Shown: positions 33,106 to 41,918, counted from the first letter of the stretch. The stretch is 64,000 nt of DNA from an uncultured Pseudoflavonifractor sp. (GCF_944387805.1 NZ_CALXGI010000010.1:1-64000), one strand, 5' to 3'. Notes: generated by a model from the letters alone, not told the origin. Program-made: numbers and translations.

Positions 33106-33564
33106 TTACTTGGACTCGGCGTCCCGCAGAAGCTGGAGGAACTCGGCGGAGGACTTGCAGTCGGCCAGCTTCTCGGACAGACCGGGGTTCTTCATCAGCA
33201 CCTGGAGCAGGCTGGAGAGCATCTCCAGGTAGGCGCCAGGGTCGTTCTCGGGGCCCACCAGCAGGAAGATCAGGCGGGAAGGGCCGTCCACGGCGCCGAA
33301 GTCGATGCCGTTGGGCACAGTCATAACCGTAATGCCCCGCTCCTTTACGCCGCGGCTCTTGGCGTGGGGCACAGCCACGCCGTGGGACAGAGCGGTGGTG
33401 CCCAGGCTCTCGCGGGCCAGAACGTCGGCCCGGCACACGGCGGGGTCGGTGACGCAGCCGAAGCGGTCGGGACCGGAGACCAGCATGTTGATGGCCTCCT
33501 CCTTGGTGGTGGCGGCTGCGCCGATGAGGATACCGTCCTCAGTAAGCAGATCAGTGATACGCAT
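33106..33564 (-). CDS. Stand-alone PTS EIIA, fructose/Ntr type
   Basis: The 152-residue protein is one EIIA(fru) domain. It starts MRITDLLTEDGI, has phospho-His67 in GVAVPHAKS (the same position as in the EIIA domain of the neighbouring EIIABC) and the VPNGIDFGAVDGPS core. The ATG is preceded by GAAAGGATGG. Because EIIABC already has an EIIA domain, this is a second phosphate donor encoded directly upstream. The matching openings and leaders of the two genes point to tandem duplication. It may raise phosphoryl flux or serve regulation, as EIIA-Ntr does; neither is shown here. Confidence 0.93.
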   Translation of the reverse strand: MRITDLLTEDGILIGAAATTKEEAINMLVSGPDRFGCVTDPAVCRADVLARESLGTTALSHGVAVPHAKSRGVKERGITVMTVPNGIDFGAVDGPSRLIFLLVGPENDPGAYLEMLSSLLQVLMKNPGLSEKLADCKSSAEFLQLLRDAESK

Positions 33565-33636
33565 GATAACCATCCTTTCATAAATAAAAATTGCCTTGGA
33601 ACGTTATATGATAGAGAACAGGGTGATAACCTGGGG

Positions 33637-34545
33637 TTACAGGATGTTAAGAAGCTGTTCCACCTCTTGCCGGGTGGCCAGATGGTCAGAGAAGGCGGTG
33701 GCGGCGCCGGCCGCGGCGCCCATCAGCAGGGCCTCCCGGTAGCTGCCCGTCAGATGCAGGCCGGTGAGGAAGCCGGCCACCATGGAATCGCCGGCCCCAA
33801 CAGAATTGCGCACCGTGCCGGCGGCGGCCTCCTGCCGGAGGAACTTGCCGTCCTCGGTGAGAAGAAGGGCGCCGTTGGGCCCCAGAGAGACCAGCACGTT
33901 GCGGGCGCCCTGTTCCTGAAGCTGAGCGGCACAGGCCTTGATGCCGGCTGGATCGCCGGAGGAGAGGGACACGCCGCACAGTTCAGAGAGCTCCTCCTGA
34001 TTGGGCTTAATCAGAAAGGGGTGGTACCGGAGCACGTTGAGCAGCAGGGGACCCGAGGCGTCCACCACGCAGCGGATGCCCCGCCCGGATATCCGGGAGA
34101 GAATATGCTCGTAAATATCGGCGGGGAGAGAGGCGGGAATGCTGCCCGCAAGGACCAGAGTGTCCCCCTTCTTGATGGAGTCCAGCCTGGAAAAGAGCTG
34201 TTCCAGGGCCTGGGGCGGGATATCAGGTCCCTGCCCGTTGATCTCGGTCTCCACGCCGGTTTTCAGCTTGATATTGATGCGGCTTATGCCGGATGGGAGC
34301 ATGATGAAGTCATTGGGCACAGACATCTGATCCAACCAGAGGGCGATACACTGGCCGGTAAAGCCGGCCAGAAAGCCGAGGGCTTTGGTGTCCATGCCCA
34401 GATTACGCAGCACGATGGAGACATTGATGCCCTTGCCGCCGCAGCGAAGCGCTTCGCGTTTGGTGCGGTTGAGGGTCCCCATCTCCAGGGTATCCAGATA
34501 GACTGCATAATCCAGGGCAGGATTAAAGGTAACAGTATAAATCAT
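33637..34545 (-). CDS. fruK: 1-phosphofructokinase
   Basis: FruK phosphorylates fructose 1-phosphate to fructose 1,6-bisphosphate with ATP, the step after PTS uptake. The 302-residue PfkB-family kinase has an N-terminal YTVTFNPALDYAVYL, the GGKGINVSIVLRNLG sugar-binding signature, and the C-terminal NSVGAGDSMVAGFLTG with catalytic Asp and anion hole. These match FruK/LacC; fructose-operon context selects FruK over tagatose-6-phosphate kinase. Its ATG overlaps the DeoR stop by four bases (ATGA), with GGAGGT upstream, so regulator and kinase are coupled. Confidence 0.94.
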   Translation of the reverse strand: MIYTVTFNPALDYAVYLDTLEMGTLNRTKREALRCGGKGINVSIVLRNLGMDTKALGFLAGFTGQCIALWLDQMSVPNDFIMLPSGISRINIKLKTGVETEINGQGPDIPPQALEQLFSRLDSIKKGDTLVLAGSIPASLPADIYEHILSRISGRGIRCVVDASGPLLLNVLRYHPFLIKPNQEELSELCGVSLSSGDPAGIKACAAQLQEQGARNVLVSLGPNGALLLTEDGKFLRQEAAAGTVRNSVGAGDSMVAGFLTGLHLTGSYREALLMGAAAGAATAFSDHLATRQEVEQLLNIL

Positions 34546-35294
34546 ACATGGGGGACCTCCTCTATAATGGTAAAGGAGCGGTAGCTTTCATCGGGCAGGC
34601 GATCGGTAATAATGCAAGCCTTGTCAATGGGGGCGAAGCTGACAGGGGAGACCCAGTCAAACTTGGCGTGGTCGGCCAGTACATAGGCCATGTAGGACCG
34701 GTTAAAAGCCTCGCTCTTGAGCATGCCCTCCTCGGCGTCCGGCGTGGTGAAGCCGGCCTTGGCAGAGATGCCGTTTGCCCCCATAAAGCATTTGGTAAAA
34801 TTATATTTCTGAAGGTTCCGGGCAGCCACCGCGCCCACTACCGCCTCGGTGGCCGGTTTGAGTTCGCCGCCCAGGATGTAAGACTTCAGGCCCTTTCGGG
34901 CCAGATGCTGGGCGTGGGCAATGCCGTTGGTGACAAAGGTGGCCCGGCTCTCGCCGATGGCCTCCACCAGCTTTTCCGTGGTGCTGCCTGCGTCAATGTA
35001 GACAAAGTCATCGTCCTCAATCAGCGTGGCGGCATACCGCCCGATGAGGGCCTTCTCCTCCGCGTTGAGGCTGGCCTTGGTGCGCACGTCGGCCTCCAGT
35101 GTGGCGAAGGGGGAGGACAGGGCGGTGGCGCCGCCATGGACCTTGTTGAGCCGGCCCATTTCATGGAGCGCATTCAAATCCCGGCGGATGGTGGCCTCCG
35201 AGGCGCCAAGGGTGCGGGTAAGTTCGGCCACGGTCACGGTCCGCTTCCGGGCAAGCATTTGAAGAATCTGCTGATATCGCTCCTGTGTCAGCAT
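34542..35294 (-). CDS. fruR: DeoR-family regulator of the fructose operon
   Basis: The 250-residue repressor has an N-terminal winged HTH (RYQQILQMLARKRTVTVAEL then SEATIRRDLNALHEMGRL with the DeoR signature) and a C-terminal sugar-phosphate sensor domain. That domain contains DDDFVYIDAGSTTEKLVEAI and the KCFMGANGISAKAGFT loop. It is first in the operon with fruK, EIIA, EIIABC, ptsH and ptsI, and probably represses it until fructose 1-phosphate accumulates, as other FruR proteins of this type do. AAAAGGAG precedes the ATG. A consensus promoter with TTTGAT-like repeats lies just upstream, a likely self-regulated site. Confidence 0.92.
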   Translation of the reverse strand: MLTQERYQQILQMLARKRTVTVAELTRTLGASEATIRRDLNALHEMGRLNKVHGGATALSSPFATLEADVRTKASLNAEEKALIGRYAATLIEDDDFVYIDAGSTTEKLVEAIGESRATFVTNGIAHAQHLARKGLKSYILGGELKPATEAVVGAVAARNLQKYNFTKCFMGANGISAKAGFTTPDAEEGMLKSEAFNRSYMAYVLADHAKFDWVSPVSFAPIDKACIITDRLPDESYRSFTIIEEVPHV

Positions 35295-35335
35295 GTTATG
35301 GCTCCTTTTCACGCTTTTTTGTGATTTCTGAGGAG

Positions 35336-35364
35336 AATATAGCACCACTTCTAAAAAGTGTCAA
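35336..35364 (-). promoter_or_regulatory. Consensus SigA promoter of the fructose PTS operon
   Basis: Perfect TTGACA, exactly 17 bases, TATATT on the minus strand, 42 bases before the fruR ATG. Confidence 0.88.
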
Positions 35365-35365
35365 G

Positions 35366-35412
35366 CAGTTTCAATCAAATAAAATCAGAATTTTTCAACA
35401 AATAATCAAACA
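35366..35412 (-). promoter_or_regulatory. Putative FruR operator repeats upstream of the -35
   Basis: On the minus strand this A+T-rich stretch holds repeated words TTTGATTA, TTTGTTGA and TTTGATTGAAAC. DeoR-family repressors often bind TTTGA-type direct repeats, so this is a candidate operator. Repeats of this kind can arise by chance in such A+T-rich DNA. Confidence 0.4.
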
Positions 35413-35577
35413 AAAGCGCGGTCCTGATTGGAAAAAACGAAAAGGGGGAAAAAGGTTGTCATTTTCCAGGAAATTATGTCTACTATTTTGGGCCTGATAT
35501 GGTATAATGGGGACCGAACAGCGCCCCGGCCACAGCGGCACGGGAGAGAAATCTAACAGAAAAGGGAGAGAACCCCA

Positions 35578-37395
35578 ATGAATTGGAAACGGAGCATAGC
35601 GGCGCTGTTGGCTGCCGCGGCGCTGCTGCTGACCCTGCCGGTGAGCTGCAGTGTTACTGTCGGAGGCGAGCGGGAGAGCCAGGAGGCAAACGTTCCCAGC
35701 GCCGCCCGGGATGACTTCAGGGCTGTATGGGTGGCCACGGTATACAATCTGGACTACCCCAACGCGGCCACCACCGACGCCGGAGCTCTCAGAGCTCAGG
35801 CGGACGAGATTCTGGAGAACTGCGTGGATATGGGCATGAACGCGGTGATTCTCCAGGTCCGCCCTTCGGGAGACGCCCTCTATCCCTCTGAACTGTTTCC
35901 CTGGAGCAAGTACCTGACCGGCACCTCCGGCCTGGCTCCTGAGGACAATTTTGATCCTCTGGCCTACTGGGTGGAGCGGGCCCACGCCCTGGGGCTGGAG
36001 CTCCACGCCTGGATCAACCCCTTCCGCGTCACCAAAGGCGGCGAGGCCGAGCTGGCCGCCCTGGACGCCAAGTCCCCCGCCGTGCAGCACCCCGAGTGGG
36101 TGGTGGAGTGCGAGGGAAACTACTATCTGAATCCCGGGCTGCCCGAGGTCCGGGAGCTGGTCATCCAGGGGGCGGAAGAACTGGTCCGCAATTACGACGT
36201 GGACGGCGTCCATTTGGACGACTATTTCTACCCCAGCCGCAGCTTCAACGACGAGGAAACCTTTCAGCAGTATGGCGGAGCCTTTGACGACATCGGCGAC
36301 TGGCGGCGGGACAATGTTAACCGGCTGATTCAGGGGCTGGACCAGCGGCTCCACGCCCTGGACCCGGAGCTGTCCTTCGGCGTGTCCCCCTCCGGCGTGT
36401 GGGCGGACAGCACCCACCAGAGCGCCGGCTCCGCCACCACCGGCAACTATGAGAGCTACTATGCCGCCTATGCCGACAGCCGCAAGTGGGTGCAGGAGGG
36501 CTGGGTAGACTACATATGTCCCCAGATCTACTGGTATATTGGCCACCCCACCATGGACTATGAGACCATTGCCCGCTGGTGGAGCGACACGGTGGCGGGC
36601 ACCGGCGTCAAGCTGTATATCGGCATGGCGGACTATCTGGCCGACGACGGCACCGAGGGCTCCCCCTGGAACGGGCTGGAAGCCATTACCGCGCAGCTGA
36701 CCCTGAACCGGGAGCTGAAGGTGTCCGGCGAGGTCCACTTCCGCTACAAGTTTCTGGCGGTCAATTCCAACATGAAGAAGCTCTATGAGACCTGGTACAG
36801 CCAGTCCATGGACGACCCCCTGGCGGCAGAGACGGCGGCATTTTTATCCCGCCTGCCCCGGGAGGAGCAGACTCACTGGGCGGCTCAATACTACGGCGTG
36901 CTGGGGGCCATGGGGGTGGTCACCGGCAAGCCGGACGGAACCTTCTCTCCAGACGAGCAGGTGGACCGGGCCTCCATGAGCAAACTGGTGTGGGGCGCCA
37001 TGCCTTATCTCAACGGCAAGGTCCTGCCCGCCGGCGGCGTGGACAGCCCCCTTGTGGGCACGGCTGGCACCTGGGCCGAGGGGTATATCGCCGTGCTGCA
37101 CAGCCAGGGGTATCTGGAGCAGGAGGACTATCCGAACGGTTTTTTTCCTGCTGACCCCATGCCCCGGGCGGAAGTGGTCAAGCTCCTGGTCCGGGCATTG
37201 GGGTATGAGGATGACGGCACCGTTGACGGAACTGCTTATCCCGATGTGACAGAGGATTTCTACTACATTGCCAAGGCCACCGAGCTGGGCATCATCACCG
37301 GCAAGCCGGACGGCACCTTTGCCCCCGGCGAGGGTGTGGACCGGGGCAGCGCAGCGGCCATGCTTCTCCGGGCCATGGATGCCCAAAAGGCATAA
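35578..37395 (+). CDS. GHL10 (DUF187) glycosyl-hydrolase-like protein with SLH domains
   Basis: The 605-residue exported protein has a signal peptide (MNWKRSIAALLAAAALLLTL, ending near VSC). Its GHL10/DUF187 domain spans about residues 40-345, with RAVWVATVYNLDYPN, VILQVRPSGDALYP, LELHAWINPFRV and VHLDDYFYPS. Three SLH-type repeats of about 55 residues fill residues 430-605; YYGVLGAMGVVTGKPDGTFS is one of them. GHL10 domains are TIM-barrel relatives of family-13 hydrolases, and some cleave glucan or peptidoglycan sugars. SLH repeats hold proteins to pyruvylated wall polymer, so this one is probably surface-bound. The Cys after the signal segment could be a lipid site but lacks Leu at -3. It is monocistronic. 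Confidence 0.85.
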   Translation: MNWKRSIAALLAAAALLLTLPVSCSVTVGGERESQEANVPSAARDDFRAVWVATVYNLDYPNAATTDAGALRAQADEILENCVDMGMNAVILQVRPSGDALYPSELFPWSKYLTGTSGLAPEDNFDPLAYWVERAHALGLELHAWINPFRVTKGGEAELAALDAKSPAVQHPEWVVECEGNYYLNPGLPEVRELVIQGAEELVRNYDVDGVHLDDYFYPSRSFNDEETFQQYGGAFDDIGDWRRDNVNRLIQGLDQRLHALDPELSFGVSPSGVWADSTHQSAGSATTGNYESYYAAYADSRKWVQEGWVDYICPQIYWYIGHPTMDYETIARWWSDTVAGTGVKLYIGMADYLADDGTEGSPWNGLEAITAQLTLNRELKVSGEVHFRYKFLAVNSNMKKLYETWYSQSMDDPLAAETAAFLSRLPREEQTHWAAQYYGVLGAMGVVTGKPDGTFSPDEQVDRASMSKLVWGAMPYLNGKVLPAGGVDSPLVGTAGTWAEGYIAVLHSQGYLEQEDYPNGFFPADPMPRAEVVKLLVRALGYEDDGTVDGTAYPDVTEDFYYIAKATELGIITGKPDGTFAPGEGVDRGSAAAMLLRAMDAQKA

Positions 37396-37480
37396 AAAGG
37401 CGGTACGTCAGCGGCATGAACTGCCTCAGATTGTGCAGGCAGAACAAAAAGAGTCCTGCCAGGAAATAGAGAGGTTTATT

Positions 37481-37519
37481 GGAGAGGCGCCGCGCCAGCG
37501 GCGCCTCTCCAGTCTTTTA
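37481..37519 (+). terminator. Terminator of the GHL10 gene
   Basis: A perfect 13-bp stem (GGAGAGGCGCCGC), loop GCCA, followed by AGTCTTTTA. The rest of the gap up to 37636 shows no credible gene; one 30-codon frame is probably chance. Confidence 0.8.
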
Positions 37520-37636
37520 CTGGAGGCGCGCATGACTGTAAAAGTGGATATGTGGTTTGCTCATCTTGTTCTCCTCGTGGAATGCGGCCGGTTTGCTGCG
37601 GTAGATGCACCCTGTATCCCGCCGCAGCTAATGTAA

Positions 37637-37678
37637 GTACCCCCCGGACCTCTGTAAGACAAGGGGTCCGGGGGGTAC
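37637..37678. other. Hairpin between the GHL10 gene and hcp
   Basis: GTACCCCCCGGACC and its exact complement form a 14-bp stem with a 14-base loop. It can act as hcp terminator on the minus strand, though the T tract (TTACATT) is weak. Confidence 0.6.
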
Positions 37679-37718
37679 AAAATTATCTGCCTTTCTGTAT
37701 GAAAAAGCGCGGTAGCGC

Positions 37719-39362
37719 TTATGCCTCGGGGAAGAACAGCTTCAGGTCGTCCTCCACGGTGCCGATTCCGGCGATGCCGAAGTTCTCCACCAGCACCTTG
37801 GCCACGTTGGGGCTGAGGAAGGCGGGCAGGGTGGGGCCCAGGTGGATGTTCTTGACGCCCAGGTACAGCAGGGCCAGCAGAACAATAACGGCCTTCTGCT
37901 CATACCAGGCGATATTGTAGACAATGGGCAGGTCGTTGATGTCGCTGAGGCCAAAGACCTCCTTCAGCTTCAGGGCGATGACCGCCAGGGAGTAGGAGTC
38001 GTTGCACTGACCGGCGTCCAGCACGCGGGGGATGCCGCCGATGTCGCCCAGGTTCAGCTTGTTGTACTTGTACTTGGCACATCCGGCGGTGAGAATCACA
38101 GTGTCCTTGGGCAGGGCCTTGGCAAACTCGGTGTAATAGTCCCGGATCTTGGCCCGGCCGTCACAGCCGGCCATAACCACGAACTTCTTGATGGCGCCGC
38201 TCTTGACGGCCTCCACCACCTTGTCCGCCAGGGCGAGCACCTGGGCATGGGCGAAGCCGCCTACAATCTCGCCGTTCTCAAGCTCGGTGGGGGGCGCGCA
38301 CTTCTTTGCGTGCTCAATGAGCGCGGTGAAGTCCTTCTTCTCACCGATGTCTCCGGGGACATGCTTGCAGCCGGGGTAGCCCGCCGCGCCGGTGGTGTAC
38401 ATGCGGTCCTTGTAGCTGTCCTTGGGGGGGACGATGCAGTTGGTGGTCATGAGAATGGGGCCGTTGAAGGACTCAAACTCCTCCTTCTGCTTCCACCAGG
38501 CGTTGCCGTAGTTGCCCACGAAGTTGGGATACTTCTTGAAGGCGGGGTAGTAGTGGGCGGGCAGCATCTCGGAGTGGGTGTACACATCCACGCCGGTGCC
38601 CTGGGTCTGCTCAAGCAGCATCTCCAGATCCCGCAGGTCGTGGCCGGAGACCAGGATGCCGGGGTTCTTGCCCACGCCCAGCTTGACCTTTGTGATCTCG
38701 GGATTGCCATAGGCGGTGGTGTTGGCCTTGTCCAGCAGCGCCATGCCGGATACGCCGAACTTGCCGGTCTCCAGGGTCAGGGCTACCAGCTCGTCCACGG
38801 TCAGGCTGTCGTCCAGCGTGGCGGCCAGGGCCCGCTGGAGGAAGGCATCCACCTCGGCATCCTCCTGCAGCAGGGCGTTGGCGTGCTTGGAGTAGGCGGA
38901 CAGGCCCTTGAGACCGTAGGTAATGAGCTCCCGCAGGGAGCGGATGTCCTCGTCCTTGGTGGACAGGACGCCCACCAGGGCGGCCTTGGCCTCAAAGGCG
39001 GACTCGTCCGCCGTCCAGACCGCGGCCTGGGGCAGCGCGTCCCTGTGCTCCACCTGGGACAGCAGCGTTTCCTTGGTGTCCAGCGTGGCATGGATGCGCG
39101 CCACAATGGATTCCTTGTCAAAATTGGCATTGGTAATGGTGGTGAACAGGTTCAGGGTGATCAGATGGTTGACCTCGTGGGGCACATCCTTCCCCTCGGC
39201 GCGCAGCCGGGTGGTCACGGCCGACAGACCCTTGGTCACATACACCAGCAGATCCTGCATGGCCGCCACATCCGGCTTCTTGCCGCAGACGCCCGACATG
39301 ATGCATCCCTTGCATCCGGCGGTCTCCTGACACTGATAACAAAACATCTTATTTTCCATCAT
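37719..39362 (-). CDS. hcp: Hydroxylamine reductase / hybrid cluster protein
   Basis: Hcp protects anaerobes from nitrosative stress; it reduces hydroxylamine to ammonia and can reduce NO. The 547-residue protein has the N-terminal cluster motif [14 protein letters not shown] that binds the cubane, and the hybrid-cluster ligands in the C-terminal half: His/Glu in VSGHDL, the TTNCIVP Cys, [16 protein letters not shown] and [16 protein letters not shown] lies six bases before the first of two adjacent ATG codons; the second is possible. The gene is divergent from a Crp/Fnr-type regulator and shares a 120-base control region with it, the usual arrangement for HcpR-controlled hcp. No hcr reductase is next to it. 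Confidence 0.97.
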   Translation of the reverse strand: MMENKMFCYQCQETAGCKGCIMSGVCGKKPDVAAMQDLLVYVTKGLSAVTTRLRAEGKDVPHEVNHLITLNLFTTITNANFDKESIVARIHATLDTKETLLSQVEHRDALPQAAVWTADESAFEAKAALVGVLSTKDEDIRSLRELITYGLKGLSAYSKHANALLQEDAEVDAFLQRALAATLDDSLTVDELVALTLETGKFGVSGMALLDKANTTAYGNPEITKVKLGVGKNPGILVSGHDLRDLEMLLEQTQGTGVDVYTHSEMLPAHYYPAFKKYPNFVGNYGNAWWKQKEEFESFNGPILMTTNCIVPPKDSYKDRMYTTGAAGYPGCKHVPGDIGEKKDFTALIEHAKKCAPPTELENGEIVGGFAHAQVLALADKVVEAVKSGAIKKFVVMAGCDGRAKIRDYYTEFAKALPKDTVILTAGCAKYKYNKLNLGDIGGIPRVLDAGQCNDSYSLAVIALKLKEVFGLSDINDLPIVYNIAWYEQKAVIVLLALLYLGVKNIHLGPTLPAFLSPNVAKVLVENFGIAGIGTVEDDLKLFFPEA

Positions 39363-39410
39363 GATTTTCTCCTCATAAACCCGTGGGTGGTTTCGTGGGG
39401 CAGGCCGCCC

Positions 39411-39469
39411 TTGACTTTCTGAGCGGAGTATACTATATTCAGAACAATCTGTATGTTGTCAAAACAACA
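39411..39469. promoter_or_regulatory. Divergent hcp / crp-family promoter region with palindrome
   Basis: Plus strand: TTGACT, 17 bases, TATATT (to 39439) for the regulator. The palindrome TGTTGT-CAAA-ACAACA at 39454-39469 lies just after its expected start of transcription. Minus strand: TTGACA at 39457-39462 with TATAGT 19 bases on, a candidate hcp promoter whose -35 lies inside the same palindrome. One site could therefore control both genes. The palindrome is like HcpR-type operators, which are built on inverted TTG/CAA words. Confidence 0.6.
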
Positions 39470-39482
39470 AAAGGAGCTTTTT

Positions 39483-40163
39483 ATGATGGATTTTATTGGC
39501 CTGTCCAAGACAGCACTGTTTCGCGGCGCCACGCCCCGGGAGGTGGAGGCCATGCTCTCCTGTCTGGGCGCGCAGGCGCGGCAGTTTTCAAAGGGCGAGA
39601 TGCTCTGCCGCACGGGAGACGTGGTGACCGCCCTGGGCGTGGTCCTGTCCGGCAGCGTGCTGATTGAAAACGACGACCTGTGGGGCAGCACCACCGTGCT
39701 GGACAGCGTTGGGCCGGGGCAGATCTTTGCCGAGACCTACGCCTGTGCCTCCGGTGAGCCGCTGATGGTCAACGTGGTGGCCGCTGAGCCCACAGAGGTG
39801 CTGTTTTTGAATGTGGACCGGGTGCTCCGGGTGTGCTCCCATGCCTGCGATCACCACAGCAAGCTGATCCGCAATCTGCTCTCCATCTCCGCCCAAAAGA
39901 ACCTGAACCTCTCCCGGAAAATTTTTCACACTGCACCCAAGTCTATCCGCGGGCGGCTGCTGTCCTATCTGTCCTATCAGGCCGTGCGCAGCGGGAGCCG
40001 CAGCTTTGCCATCCCCTTTAACCGCCAGCAGCTGGCCGATTACCTCAATGTGGACCGCAGCGCCCTGTCAAACGAGCTGAGCAAGATGCAGAAAGAGGGG
40101 CTGCTGAAGGTGGACAGAAATCAGTTTGAATTGCTGGGCGCCCGCCAGCAGATGGAATTTTAG
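39483..40163 (+). CDS. Crp/Fnr-family regulator, probable HcpR-type nitrosative stress sensor
   Basis: The 226-residue protein has an N-terminal cNMP-binding-like beta roll (GEMLCRTGDVVTALGVVLSG, then GQIFAETYACAS) and a C-terminal Crp-type winged HTH with FNRQQLADYLNVDRSALSNEL. HcpR proteins in clostridia sense NO-type stress, some through heme, and activate the adjacent hcp; the position next to hcp supports that role. There is no Fnr-type N-terminal cysteine cluster, so O2 sensing by Fe-S is unlikely. AAAGGAG lies six bases before the ATG; the next codon is also ATG. A palindrome in its own leader suggests self-control. The effector is not visible in the sequence. Confidence 0.85.
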   Translation: MMDFIGLSKTALFRGATPREVEAMLSCLGAQARQFSKGEMLCRTGDVVTALGVVLSGSVLIENDDLWGSTTVLDSVGPGQIFAETYACASGEPLMVNVVAAEPTEVLFLNVDRVLRVCSHACDHHSKLIRNLLSISAQKNLNLSRKIFHTAPKSIRGRLLSYLSYQAVRSGSRSFAIPFNRQQLADYLNVDRSALSNELSKMQKEGLLKVDRNQFELLGARQQMEF

Positions 40164-40169
40164 AGGGGA

Positions 40170-40502
40170 TTACAGCTCCAGATTTCCCGTTGCCGGGTTA
40201 TCGATGAGCTTGCCCTCTTCGGTGAAGCGGGGGCCGTGGCAGGGGCAGTCCCAGGTGCGCGCCTGAGGGTTCCACTTCAGCGCACAGCCCAGGTGAGGAC
40301 AGCGTTTGGCAGTGGGGGTCAGCAGGCTGACCATGGCCTCCAGACCGTTGACAGCCAGGTGAGGGCGGAGAATGGAGCGGGAAGGGGAAAACACATCCGC
40401 ATAAGGATTTTTCTTCCCCTGGACAAGGTCGCTCAAAATCATGGCGGAGACCATGGAGGAGGTCATGCCCCACTTGCTGAAGCCGGTGGGCTGTACGCAG
40501 CG
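40170..40502 (-). pseudogene. C-terminal remnant of a Rieske-domain FAD oxidoreductase
   Basis: The readable part is the C terminus of an FAD-dependent oxidoreductase with a Rieske 2Fe-2S domain. It has PTGFSKWGMTSSMVSAMILS (end of the FAD domain), then the Rieske ligands C-P-H-L-G-C and C-P-C-H-G. Members of this family run to about 500 residues, but here the frame breaks upstream near 40505 and no FAD-binding start (GxGxxG) or ribosome site is present, so roughly the first 400 residues are missing. It converges on the Crp/Fnr gene with a six-base gap. A stand-alone Rieske protein could be proposed, but a start inside the FAD-domain tail would be strange. Confidence 0.75.
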
Positions 40503-40701
40503 CGGGGAGAATGCTGGGAAAATATACCCTGCCGCCTGGAGGATACATTATAACAGCGGTTCCGAAGCGTTAAGCCGCGGGCAAAGGTGAAGGTTCGTCA
40601 TTTCACACAAAAATTGCAAAAAATTTTGCGTATCAACCAAATGAAAGAAAAACATGATAAAATAGTTAGGATAAGAAATTTTGTATTGGGGGGATAGAAC
40701 A

Positions 40702-41772
40702 ATGCTGATACGCGCTTTCCCGGGACCGTATATGCTGTTGGAAGCTGTGGAGCTGCTGTATGCCGTGGTCAACCGCGTGCCGGCACAGAAGCTGACATCG
40801 GGCGGTTCCTATGAGCTCCCGGTGGAAGAGATGCAGCATATGATAGATGGGCTCGAGAGAGAGATGGATCTGCAGAATCCGGATCTGAAGCTATTTTTCC
40901 AGAAAATCAAAATCAAGGACGGAAGCGAAGACACGACATGCCTTGCCCGCAGCATCGCCTATCTGAAAATGGACTTTGCCTGCACGGACGTAACCAGTGC
41001 CATGCTTTCTCTGCAGGACAAGTGGCGCGAGATGCAGCGCGGCTGCGAATACCCGGTGCACATTGGAAAATACAATCTGGACTGCGATAAGTGCGATGAT
41101 AAGCGGACCAGCTCGCTGGAGCAGAAGATCCGCCGGCTGCTTGTTCCGGCCGAATACCAGCGGGAGCTGCTGAATGCTCTGACAGACTTTCAGACCTATA
41201 CCGAGCGGCTGCAAAAGCTGCTCCTTCCGGCGGCGGAGTATATGGAACGGCGTCTGGCGCCCTGGATAGAACGGGCGCAGCCGCTGCTGAAGCGATGGGA
41301 AGAACAGTTTACGCAGCCGGAGTCTCTTGCAAAAATCGCCAGGCACTGGCCCAAGGAGGTGGCCCACGAGGCGGAGAACCTCTATTTTACCCTCCGCTAT
41401 CTGGACTGTCAGTATCGGGTGTCGCAGTATGATGCCGGGCAGAAGAGCGTTTATCTCCATATCGGCGTGGGCTGTCTGCCTGAAGACGACAGCCGGAACG
41501 GCGTCGCGTCCTGGGAGCTCCGGGCGCTGAGACTGCTGGGCAACGCCGCCCGAGCGCAGATTCTCTTCGCCCTGCGGGACAAGCCCATGTCCACCCGTGA
41601 GATCGCGCGGGAACTCCAGATGGACCTGGGCACGGTGAGCCGCGACGTGCGGAATCTGTGTGACGCAGGGGTTCTGGTGACGAGAGAGGGGGAGGACCGG
41701 CGCAGATATTCCATCTGTACTGAGACGGTGGAGGCGCTGATTGCCTACCTGGAGATGCTCAAATCAATATAG
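40702..41772 (+). CDS. ArsR-type winged-helix regulator with large N-terminal domain
   Basis: The 356-residue protein ends in an ArsR-like winged HTH (about residues 275-350): LRLLGNAARAQILFALRDKP, then STREIARELQMDLGTVSRDV and a wing with EDRRRYSI. The first 270 residues are helical, Cys- and charge-rich (KYNLDCDKCDDKRTSS may hold a metal or redox pair), and do not match a sensor I know; DUF5937-like regulators have a comparable layout. GGGGGGAT precedes the ATG. It has no operon partner. A perfect terminator follows. Proteins of this form are one-component regulators; the target could be the SLH/protease operon downstream, but that is conjecture. Confidence 0.8.
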   Translation: MLIRAFPGPYMLLEAVELLYAVVNRVPAQKLTSGGSYELPVEEMQHMIDGLEREMDLQNPDLKLFFQKIKIKDGSEDTTCLARSIAYLKMDFACTDVTSAMLSLQDKWREMQRGCEYPVHIGKYNLDCDKCDDKRTSSLEQKIRRLLVPAEYQRELLNALTDFQTYTERLQKLLLPAAEYMERRLAPWIERAQPLLKRWEEQFTQPESLAKIARHWPKEVAHEAENLYFTLRYLDCQYRVSQYDAGQKSVYLHIGVGCLPEDDSRNGVASWELRALRLLGNAARAQILFALRDKPMSTREIARELQMDLGTVSRDVRNLCDAGVLVTREGEDRRRYSICTETVEALIAYLEMLKSI

Positions 41773-41780
41773 ACAGAAGA

Positions 41781-41825
41781 AAAAATCCCTGGACCGGGCT
41801 TGCATGCCGTCCAGGGATTTTTAAT
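41781..41825 (+). terminator. Terminator of the ArsR-type gene
   Basis: AAAAATCCCTGGAC and its complement enclose a 14-base loop and end in TTTTTAATTTT. Confidence 0.88.
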
Positions 41826-41918
41826 TTTACTTATTCAGGAATATAAGAAAGATAAAGTAATTTAAGTATGATACAGGAATCTGGTCTATAAAAACTATCA
41901 CAGTAAAGTAAAAAAGAA

